64,000 bases of DNA from Paenibacillus radicis (ex Xue et al. 2023) (lineage in GTDB: Bacteria > Bacillota > Bacilli > Paenibacillales > NBRC-103111): contig NZ_JANQBD010000032.1 in assembly GCF_024722015.1 (NCBI RefSeq), positions 38,865 to 102,864 on the forward strand, read 5' to 3'. Below, piece by piece: positions 9,486 through 17,280 of the stretch. Each line of letters opens with the position of its first letter. The first letter of the stretch is position 1. Under the pieces are notes generated by a model. That model made no database searches, was not told where the DNA came from, and saw nothing but the letters and a program-made list of their open reading frames with translations. The translations under genes and the position numbers were made by a program.

Positions 9486-10907
9486 TTGAACACGAATCGA
9501 CCGAACATCGTAATTATGCTGGCAGACGATCTGGGGTACGGGGATGTAAAATGCTGTAATCCCGATTCGAAAATTGATACGCCCTTTATGGACCAAATGG
9601 CTTCCGAAGGCATGAGATTCACTGATGCCCATACTAGCTCGGCTGTATGCACGCCATCCAGGTATGCGTTATTGACGGGACGATACTGCTGGAGGACCCC
9701 GATGAAAGCAGGGGTTTTATTCGGATATGATTCCGACCTTGTAGAACCGGAAAGAACGACGCTGCCCAAGCTGCTTAAACAGGCCGGCTATTATACGGGA
9801 TGTATAGGAAAGTGGCACCTCGGCATGACATTCAAGACAACGGACGGAGTGCCGGCCAATCAAAACGAAGGCGATACGATAGATTGGGAGGCGGAAATCG
9901 AGGGAGGTCCGATCGGCGCCGGCTTCGATTATTATTTCGGAATCAGCGCTTCTCTCGACATGTCTCCTTATGTATATATCCGCAACAATAGGTTTACGGA
10001 TGTGCCACTAAATAAAAGAGAACGAGACCGTCGGCCTTATTTCCGCAATCGGGACGGTTGGATCGCGCCGGGATTCAAGGATGAAAACGTGCTTCCGGAC
10101 ATTACCCATGAAGCCGTGCAATTTATAGAGCAAAGAAGCGGAACCGGGGAGCCCTTCTTCTTGTATTTTCCAGTCAATTCGCCGCATACTCCCGTAGTGC
10201 CTACAGACGATTTCAAGGGCAGCAGCGGTGCCGGCAGTTATGGGGATTTTGTGCGACAAACCGACGGGGCAGTGGGACGTATTATGGAAACTCTTGAAAA
10301 GTGCGGCATCGCAAACAATACATTGTTTATTGTAACCAGCGACAATGGTGCGGAAAGTATTACGCTGCATTTGAGAGAAGACTTCGGGCATTATCCTTCC
10401 GGACATTTGAAAGGGATGAAACGTGATTTATGGGACGGCGGTCATAGGATGCCTTTTATTGCAAAGTGGGAAGGAACCGTTCCCGAGGGGTCTGTGTGCG
10501 ATAAACCGATCTGCCTGACGGACGTGATGGCCACGTGCGCGGAGATGATCGGAGCTGAGCTGCCGCATGATGCGGGGGAAGACAGCTTCGGCTTTCTGAA
10601 TTATTTGCATAACGAACCGGATAAAGTCGGGGAACGCGCGGCAATTATCCATCATTCCTTTGACGGTAGTCTGGCGATCAGGCACGGAAAGTGGAAATAT
10701 ATCGACTGTACGGGATCGGGCGGCAACACCTACGACTTCCCGGAATGGCAGCAGTTGGATGAATATCCTGGGCAGTTATACAACATGGAAGAAGATGTGA
10801 GCGAGAAGCGCAATTTGTTCGGCCAGTATCCGGAAATTGTACACGATTTGAAACAGCTTCTTGAACAGTTAAAAGCTGACGGACGCAGCAGACCCGTGAA
10901 GGTATAA
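9486..10907 (+). CDS. Sulfatase (type I) 2
   Basis: A 473-residue sulfatase with LADDLGYGD, the canonical CTPSR...LLTGRY maturation motif, GKWHLGM, TSDNGAES and a C-terminal GGHRMPF region. It starts with TTG eight bases after AAGGAGG. It shows the same fold as its neighbours but differs clearly in sequence, suggesting that each removes sulfate from a different position. No signal peptide is seen, in line with cytoplasmic processing after import. It sits 21 bases after sulfatase 1. Confidence 0.9.
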   Translation: MNTNRPNIVIMLADDLGYGDVKCCNPDSKIDTPFMDQMASEGMRFTDAHTSSAVCTPSRYALLTGRYCWRTPMKAGVLFGYDSDLVEPERTTLPKLLKQAGYYTGCIGKWHLGMTFKTTDGVPANQNEGDTIDWEAEIEGGPIGAGFDYYFGISASLDMSPYVYIRNNRFTDVPLNKRERDRRPYFRNRDGWIAPGFKDENVLPDITHEAVQFIEQRSGTGEPFFLYFPVNSPHTPVVPTDDFKGSSGAGSYGDFVRQTDGAVGRIMETLEKCGIANNTLFIVTSDNGAESITLHLREDFGHYPSGHLKGMKRDLWDGGHRMPFIAKWEGTVPEGSVCDKPICLTDVMATCAEMIGAELPHDAGEDSFGFLNYLHNEPDKVGERAAIIHHSFDGSLAIRHGKWKYIDCTGSGGNTYDFPEWQQLDEYPGQLYNMEEDVSEKRNLFGQYPEIVHDLKQLLEQLKADGRSRPVKV

Positions 10908-10950
10908 AGTAGTCCTCATTGAGAATCGTTAAGAAAGGAGAGTTTGTTTT

Positions 10951-12480
10951 ATGAGTAAGCCGAATATTGTGTACATCATGTCCGATGATCATTGTGCAAA
11001 TGCGATCAGCATTTACGGCTCCAGGATCGCTAAGGTTTTCCAAACGCCTAACCTTGACCGGATCGGGAAAGAAGGAGCCGTATTAAAAAGCTGCTTCTGC
11101 ACCAACGCCATCTGCTCACCGAGCCGGGCTTCGATAATAACGGGGCTGTATCCGCATAAGCATGGGGTTAAAACGCTTAGCGACGCCCTCGATCCGGAGC
11201 TGGACACATACCCGAAACGAATGCAAGCGGGCGGCTATCAAACCGCGTTGGTAGGCAAATGGCACTTACACGGAGTGCCTCAAGGCTTCGATTACTATGA
11301 AATATTGCCGGGACAGGGAGAATACTTTTCTCCCTATTTTTTGGATCAAACGACCGATTGGGAGGCGGTGGAACGATTTATGGACCAACAGGAGGATTGG
11401 TCCAAGGTCAAAAATTACGGACATTTCGGCCAAAAACACGAGGGATATGTAACGGATTTGATCACAGATAAATGTGTAAGCTGGCTGGAGCAAAGGGACC
11501 AGGGCAAACCGTTCATGCTGATGTGCCATCACAAAGCGCCGCATGACGATTTTGAGTATCATCCCCGTTATGAGAGATTGTTTGACGATGTGGAAATACC
11601 GGAACCGGAAAGCTTGTGGGAGGATAAGGGTCACCGCTCCGCAGGATCGCGGGAGTACGGTACTACCGTATCTGAAAAAAATCCGCGGCGCAACGCGGTT
11701 ACAACGATGAGCCGTTCGGGGTATCCGACCGGACCGCTGAATTTGGAAGGTTTGGACGCTGTTGGGCGGACAAAAGCCGCCTATCAAAAATATTTGAAAG
11801 ATTACCTTAGGGTAGTCAAAGGAATTGACGACAATGTAGGAAGATTGCTGGATTATTTGGACAAAGAAGGGTTGGCGGAAAATACCATCGTCATTTATAC
11901 ATCCGACCAAGGAATGTTTCTAGGTGAGCACGACTATATCGACAAACGATGGATTTTCGAGGAATCGCTGCAAATGCCTATGCTAATAAAATATCCGCAG
12001 GAGATTAAACCGGGCAGTATCGTCGAGGATATTGTGACCAACGTTGATTTTGCGCCGACTTTGCTTGATTACGCAGGATTGGATGCCGCTGCCAATATGC
12101 AGGGACGCAGCTTCCGCAAGGTAATCGAAGGACAAACCCCGGATGATTGGCCGAACAAGGTTTATTATCGCTATTGGATGCATATGGCCCATCACGATAA
12201 CCCCGCCCACTACGGAATCCGCACAAAGGAATACAAGCTGATCTTTTTCTACGGGCTGCCGCTGGATGCGTCCGATGCTCTGCCGGAGCCAACGCCGGCT
12301 AGCTGGGAACTCTATGATTTGCGAAACGATCGGGAGGAGCTTGCCAATGTTTATGACAATCCGGCTTACGCCAATGTGGCACAACGACTCAAAGAGCAAC
12401 TGTTTGAAATGAAGACCGAAGTTGGAGATGGGGACGACTCGTACCCCGAGCTTCTTGGCAGGGTTCTGGAAACCAGATAA
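10951..12480 (+). CDS. Sulfatase (type I) 3
   Basis: A 509-residue sulfatase with MSDDHCANAIS at the N-terminus, the maturation motif CSPSR with IITGLYPHKHG, GKWHLHG, and YTSDQGMFLGEH followed by DKRWIFEESLQMPML. The last pattern is shared with choline-sulfatase-like and hexosamine-6-sulfatase-like enzymes, so it belongs to a different subfamily from the first two. AGAAAGGAG precedes the ATG by nine bases. It is the last intact sulfatase of the run and lacks a signal peptide. Exact specificity cannot be read from the sequence. Confidence 0.9.
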   Translation: MSKPNIVYIMSDDHCANAISIYGSRIAKVFQTPNLDRIGKEGAVLKSCFCTNAICSPSRASIITGLYPHKHGVKTLSDALDPELDTYPKRMQAGGYQTALVGKWHLHGVPQGFDYYEILPGQGEYFSPYFLDQTTDWEAVERFMDQQEDWSKVKNYGHFGQKHEGYVTDLITDKCVSWLEQRDQGKPFMLMCHHKAPHDDFEYHPRYERLFDDVEIPEPESLWEDKGHRSAGSREYGTTVSEKNPRRNAVTTMSRSGYPTGPLNLEGLDAVGRTKAAYQKYLKDYLRVVKGIDDNVGRLLDYLDKEGLAENTIVIYTSDQGMFLGEHDYIDKRWIFEESLQMPMLIKYPQEIKPGSIVEDIVTNVDFAPTLLDYAGLDAAANMQGRSFRKVIEGQTPDDWPNKVYYRYWMHMAHHDNPAHYGIRTKEYKLIFFYGLPLDASDALPEPTPASWELYDLRNDREELANVYDNPAYANVAQRLKEQLFEMKTEVGDGDDSYPELLGRVLETR

Positions 12481-12551
12481 CGACAGCAGCAGGGGAAATT
12501 TCATCCGTTTTTCGGAAATATAAAAAAATTGCTGGAGGGATTTGTAAATAT

Positions 12552-13825
12552 ATGCTGAACAAAACCCACTTGATATGTTTCATATGCCAAATGCTGAGGA
12601 TGCTAATTATGATCATGCCAGTACATTTGCAACTGTGCGTTCGCTCAATCCGGATGCAGTGATGTCTTACAATCATTTTATGGGCACGGGAGCTGAAGAT
12701 ACGGCTAACACGGAAACCGCAGCGGGAGCGCATTATTGGGAGCAGGAGGACTTCGGCAGCTTTGTTCCGTATAGGAGTGACCCTTGGGCTCATTCAATAG
12801 GAGTTATGCTGGGGACGAACTGGGGGACTACGGACTCCATGCCGTTGGTCAATTTATTGAATATGATCAGCACCTTGGGAGCTGTAGGAGTTACCGTAAA
12901 CCTGGCAATGGGTCCGGATATTACCGGACAGTTTACAAAGGATCAGATAAACAAGCTTCAGCAAATTGGCAATTGGCTCATTCCGCGTAAGCCCTATATG
13001 TCCGGTGCGCTTCCCAACCTGGATGCTGCGGTTAGCGGGTATGGCGGCTTGTCTTACGTCAATACGGTGGGCGGCAATAATACGGTCCATTTGCTTACAG
13101 GATCCAAAAGCAAGGTAGCCTTACCTGCTTCTATCGACTTGAATATGACAGGTGTAACGGCAGTGAAGCTGGCTCCGGGCGGGACTTCAATCCCTTTTAC
13201 GAGCAATGGTAATAAAACGACAATTAACTTAGCGGGGGTTGCCCAGGATACTTACGATACGATGATTTCGGTGGAAGGAGGCGGGGTTCCAACCTTGTTT
13301 AATGCTTACTTTACCGATGGCACTTCAACCGGATGGACGGTAGAAGCTGGTTCCTGGAGTGTGATTACCGATGCTCAAAACGTTAAATCCGCCAGCAACA
13401 AAGTATTTACAAATACGAATACGACTTCAAAAGCTAACGCCGGTAGTACTTCCTGGACCGACTATACTACCAAGGTGAAAATAAAAATCGAATCGGCTGT
13501 GGGCACTTCCAATCAATCGGCTGGATTTAGCACAAGGTATACAGACAGCAATAACAGGTACAACTTTCTATATCATCATGATACAAAAACGTTAAGAATT
13601 ATGAAATATGTTAGTGGAACGGGTACGGTTCTGGCTACTCAATCGTATACACTAAACGATGGCAATTGGTATAACTGGAAGGTCGAAATGAATGGGAGCA
13701 GTATAAAATGGTATATCAACGATGCCCTTGTACTATCGACCACAGACTCTTCCTTAACATCGGGAAAAATAGCCATCCATACTAACAACACAACGGCCAG
13801 ATTTGACAATATCACGGTAAAATAG
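12552..13825 (+). pseudogene. 5'-truncated alpha-L-fucosidase-like gene
   Basis: From the codon for DMFHM (about 12572) onward this reads as a close paralogue of residues 200-430 of the next gene (shared NWGTTDS, NMIS, MGPDITG, GNWL, PRKPYM). The signal peptide and first half are absent. A GGAGGG site and an ATG at 12552 lie where a gene start is expected, but that frame differs and stops after about 37 codons; the homologous frame has a stop at 12545-12547. A deletion joining the old start to the gene interior with a frame change explains this. An internal ATG at 12575 could still yield 416 residues. The C-terminal 180 residues form a concanavalin-like module different from that of the intact copy. 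Confidence 0.75.
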
Positions 13826-13849
13826 CGATTAAAAGCGGGAGGGATTCGA

Positions 13850-15718
13850 TTGAACAGACATCGAAGTTCTATGCTTATGAAGATGATGGTGCTGCTTTTG
13901 GTTTTTGTGGTGGCATTGCCCATATACCCGAATGAAGGGAAAGCTGCTTCCAACTTTTTGCCTGTAGATAAAGAAATTACATTACAGGATCCGGTTAGCG
14001 CCGTTAAAACGACGGAAGATTGGTATAGGGGGCAAGTATTGGCTATTCGCATCCCTTGGACCAGCTATATTCGCGACAATCCGCATGCTTCCAATGCGGG
14101 AAGCAATTTTAATGCTGGCCAGTGGGTAAACATGGTGAAAAGCTCCGGTGCGGACATGATGATGCTCGTTGTGCAGCATGAAAACAGCAATGGATTTCTT
14201 CTGTACCCATCCGCTCTTACAGATGCCAATAATCGCTCCCCCATTGATTATCCCGCCTTGTTAAAAACCGAGCTGTTGAATCAAGGAATGAGTATGGGGG
14301 TATCGATTAACCAAGTCGGCATTACTAATCTGGCTGCATACGGAGGCAAAACCCGTGATAATATTTACCAAAACCTAGTGCAAGAGATCAATACGAGATA
14401 CGGTAATTTTCTGAAAGAGATTTATTTTGATATGTTCCATATTGCAGGTGCCGCCGGCGGGAATTACAACCACCAAGGCGTGTTTCAAAAGGTACGCACC
14501 GGAAACAGTCAGGCGGTTATGGCTTACAATCATCATAAGGGCACTGGCGCTGAAGATATTAATGTTACCGAATCGGCAACAGGGCTGCATTATTGGAATC
14601 AGGAGGATTTTGACGCCTTTATCCCGTATCGCAACGAGGATTGGGGGCATGAATTTACCGTCATGCTCGGGAGTAATTGGGGCACAACGGACTCCATTCC
14701 GCTGGTCAACCTGCTTAACATGATATCGAGATTGGGATCCATGGGCATTACCACTTCCTTGACCATGGGGCCGGACATAACCGGCAAATTTACGACCGAT
14801 CAAATCGACAAGCTGCAGCAAGTCGGAAACTGGCTCACTCCACGAAAGCCGTATATGGATGGAGCGATACCCGATTGGAATGTAACAGTTACAGGTTATA
14901 GCGGAATGAATTATGTCAATAATGTAGGTAATAAAAGAAGTGTCCACCTGCTCTCGGGTTCTGCGAATCCGGTTAGCTTGCCAAGCAGCATTACGTTGAA
15001 CATGAGCGGTGTAACGGCAGTGAAGTTAGCTCCAAGCGGTAACAACGTATCGTTTACAACAAACAGCAACGGAACGACCATCCAGCTTTCCGGCATTCAG
15101 CAGGATACTTATGATACCATTCTTTCTGTTGAAGGGGGAAAAGCGGTCGCGCCGGCACGAATATTCCAAAATGACTTTAACAGCATGACTACGGGAGAGG
15201 CTCCGACGACAGGATTTATTTTGGATACCACTTATGGTTCGATCACGGTCGAAGACGTTCCGACAGCAGTGAATAAAAGTATGAAGATAGTCGACACCAA
15301 TCCAACCGGCTACTATGGAGTAAAAGCAAAGAAGACTTTTTCCGCGAAGTCGAATAAAGTCCAATATGAAGTGAGGATGAGAGCTGACCAGACAACGGCC
15401 GCTTCCTTCATTGAGCTCCAGAACAGTGTCGGCGATATAGCGGTTCGTATTGGTTTTGCCGGCAACGGCCAAATCAGGCGGTGGAATAATGCCTCTGCTT
15501 ACACTGACCTGACCGGCTACAAGCCCGTTAAATGGTATACCATCAAAGTGGAAGCTGATATTGTGGCTCATACTTATAATGCGTATGTCAATGGTGTAAA
15601 GAAGGTATCGAATGCGGCATTCTACACGCCTGTTTCCACTATCGATCAAATCGAATGGGTCAATGATTTCGGGGCGGGTACCTTTTATACAAATTCGATC
15701 TACGTTGACGGAAACTGA
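13850..15718 (+). CDS. Secreted alpha-L-fucosidase-like (GH29-like) protein
   Basis: A 622-residue exported protein with a signal peptide (hydrophobic residues about 9-25, cleavage near GKAAS). Residues 60-330 resemble a GH29-type barrel: GQWVNMVKSSGADMMMLVVQ matches the strand where fucosidases carry their substrate-binding histidines, and IYFDMFH matches the strand bearing the nucleophile Asp. About 190 C-terminal residues form a LamG/concanavalin-like domain that may bind glycan. It starts with TTG after GGGAGGG. Its place after three sulfatases suggests work on a sulfated fucose-containing glycan. The GH29 link is a distant similarity seen by eye, and activity is not proven. Confidence 0.6.
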   Translation: MNRHRSSMLMKMMVLLLVFVVALPIYPNEGKAASNFLPVDKEITLQDPVSAVKTTEDWYRGQVLAIRIPWTSYIRDNPHASNAGSNFNAGQWVNMVKSSGADMMMLVVQHENSNGFLLYPSALTDANNRSPIDYPALLKTELLNQGMSMGVSINQVGITNLAAYGGKTRDNIYQNLVQEINTRYGNFLKEIYFDMFHIAGAAGGNYNHQGVFQKVRTGNSQAVMAYNHHKGTGAEDINVTESATGLHYWNQEDFDAFIPYRNEDWGHEFTVMLGSNWGTTDSIPLVNLLNMISRLGSMGITTSLTMGPDITGKFTTDQIDKLQQVGNWLTPRKPYMDGAIPDWNVTVTGYSGMNYVNNVGNKRSVHLLSGSANPVSLPSSITLNMSGVTAVKLAPSGNNVSFTTNSNGTTIQLSGIQQDTYDTILSVEGGKAVAPARIFQNDFNSMTTGEAPTTGFILDTTYGSITVEDVPTAVNKSMKIVDTNPTGYYGVKAKKTFSAKSNKVQYEVRMRADQTTAASFIELQNSVGDIAVRIGFAGNGQIRRWNNASAYTDLTGYKPVKWYTIKVEADIVAHTYNAYVNGVKKVSNAAFYTPVSTIDQIEWVNDFGAGTFYTNSIYVDGN

Positions 15719-15751
15719 ATTAGGATAAGCGTAATGGAAGAAGAAGGTCAT

Positions 15752-15880
15752 ATGAAGTATAGAGAGCTTGGATACTCAGGTTTGAAGGATGCAGCGGGAT
15801 TGTTTTATTTTATCTACCAAAGCCGTACCAAGTACACCGAACGAATCTCCTTGTCCCCACGTAAAGAAGGCACTAAATAA
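15752..15880 (+). pseudogene. Remnant of an aldo/keto reductase gene
   Basis: A 42-codon frame starting MKYRELGYSGLK, which is the classical N-terminus of aldo/keto reductases, preceded by a GAAGAAGG site. After 12 residues the similarity ends and the frame runs into a terminator. The full enzyme is about 300 residues, so only the 5' end survives. Confidence 0.6.
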
Positions 15881-15907
15881 CCTGAGTCGGGTTAGTGCCT
15901 TCTTTTT
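15863..15907 (+). terminator. Rho-independent terminator ending the sulfatase locus
   Basis: A stem of AAGAAGGCACTAA with TTAGTGCCTTCTT, a loop of about 15 bases and a T run. The stop codon of the reductase remnant lies at the end of the left arm. Confidence 0.85.
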
Positions 15908-16037
15908 GGCTTTATGGTGTGGTGACTATTTACGAGAGATCAGATAGGGGCCAATCCCATGGCGTTCGCTAAGCAAAATTTCGCATAACATGAGACAAGG
16001 GGTGGAGAAGGGTGGAATAAGTTGCTGCCAATCTGAT

Positions 16038-16850
16038 TTATGGCATTTGTGCCTTCGCTGCCGAAATAATATGGCTGATCTTGTTTTCAAGATTGAAGAT
16101 GACTTGCTTCTCTTCATTGATTTGATGGGATAAGGATATCAGGGATGCGAGCGTGTCCAGAACGGTGTCGGGATCGTTATTTTTGGCTGCTTGTTTAAAC
16201 GTATTCCACACTGTGGTTATATCGGTTTCGTTAGTTTTGATTGCACTTCGCTTATTTTTAATTTCCAGATTAACGGGGGTGATTTCTTCCAATCTGCCTC
16301 GAAGCTCTTTCTTCTTTTTGGCTGCATTTTCCTTGGCTGCCCGCCATTCATTTTCTTTGGTATTGATGTTTATACGGGCTGCTTGAACAGGGATTTTTAT
16401 GAGATTAACTTGGAATTGGAACAGATTGGTTAAGTCCTTGCTTTTCAGTGCTCTGGCTGCTTCAATCTGCTTGTTCAAAGAGCTGTAATGGGAGAATAGC
16501 GCTTTGTACCGTTCGCGTATTTGTGTAACTTCAGATTCGAGCTTGTCTAAGCTTTCGGCATCGATTTGTTGAATTTCTTTATTTAGAGCCACCAATGTAT
16601 CCTGGTTTCGTGTGTGGAGCTCTTTGATTTCTACATCCCAGTCTTGTAATTGTTTCTGAACCGTGAGTAGTTGATCGTACAGCGAGCTAATTTTATCCGC
16701 TTGATTAGCGTTTGCAACTGCAATTGTTTTATCGAGAGATGACTTGACGGAGGTTGTGAATTTAATAGGGGCAGCGGCTACTGTAGTAGGGATGGTGGAA
16801 GCAAGTATAGAAGCGGCGAGCAAGGCTATGAAGATTGATCTAGTGTTCAT
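16038..16850 (-). CDS. Secreted coiled-coil protein of unknown function
   Basis: A 270-residue exported protein. A signal peptide at residues 1-27 ends near TVAAAP, and almost all the rest is charged heptad-like helix, for example residues 50-130 and 170-220. A perfect AAGGAGG precedes the ATG. No enzyme motif, cell-wall-binding repeat or membrane anchor is present, so it may be loosely wall-associated. It stands alone on the minus strand with its own promoter and a leader hairpin. I do not recognise a named family. Confidence 0.75.
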   Translation of the reverse strand: MNTRSIFIALLAASILASTIPTTVAAAPIKFTTSVKSSLDKTIAVANANQADKISSLYDQLLTVQKQLQDWDVEIKELHTRNQDTLVALNKEIQQIDAESLDKLESEVTQIRERYKALFSHYSSLNKQIEAARALKSKDLTNLFQFQVNLIKIPVQAARININTKENEWRAAKENAAKKKKELRGRLEEITPVNLEIKNKRSAIKTNETDITTVWNTFKQAAKNNDPDTVLDTLASLISLSHQINEEKQVIFNLENKISHIISAAKAQMP

Positions 16851-16898
16851 TGAATTCCTCCTTAGTTACGAATAGAATGCGAGGTACCGGATTGCAGC

Positions 16899-16946
16899 AA
16901 AAAAAGCACCGATAAGAAAGGCAATTAGCCTTCTCTTACCGGTGCT
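16899..16946 (-). terminator. Terminator hairpin in the leader of the coiled-coil gene
   Basis: Read on the minus strand: a long stem (AAGCACCGGTAAGAG with a matching right arm, one internal mismatch) followed by seven U residues. It lies between the minus-strand promoter and the gene start at 16850, so it acts on that gene's own transcript. This is the layout of transcription attenuation. Confidence 0.75.
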
Positions 16947-16983
16947 TCCGTTGTAAGCGATCGTATAAATGATATGTGTAATT

Positions 16984-17013
16984 ACTATACAGGATGCCTC
17001 AATGGCCTGTCAA
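16984..17013 (-). promoter_or_regulatory. Sigma-A promoter of the coiled-coil gene
   Basis: On the minus strand: TTGACA (17013-17008), 18 bases, TATAGT (16989-16984). Transcription would begin near 16977 and cross the leader hairpin before the gene. Confidence 0.7.
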
Positions 17014-17280
17014 CAACTTATACAAACCGGGAGACAAATTGTTTCAGCCAAATGAGTTTGCTTACTATTAACCGTGTACAGGTGTAATCATCAACTCTAT
17101 CAAACTTTCTTTATGACCTTAAAAGATTAATAAGAGATAGATAAACTATGTAAATAGATACTGGATAATTTTAACTGGAATAATCTTATAAAATACTAGT
17201 ACCTTGGAACTAAGTTTATAGTACAATTATGTAAAATAAAGTCACGTTCATTTAATGAAAAAGAATGGAGAGTAAGCCTC
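17014..17280. other. Intergenic region before the nucleotide-carrier-like gene
   Basis: AT-rich, about 270 bases. A TACAAT near 17221 could be a -10 for the plus-strand gene, but no good -35 is at the right distance. AATGGAGAG before 17281 serves as the ribosome binding site. No other structure seen. Confidence 0.45.

Noticed and set aside
11266..11910. 214-residue minus-strand frame inside sulfatase 3
   Set aside because: It is a mirror of a well-supported sulfatase gene and shows no domain.
15026..15751. 241-residue minus-strand frame inside the fucosidase-like gene
   Set aside because: Overlaps a clear plus-strand coding region; composition is not protein-like.
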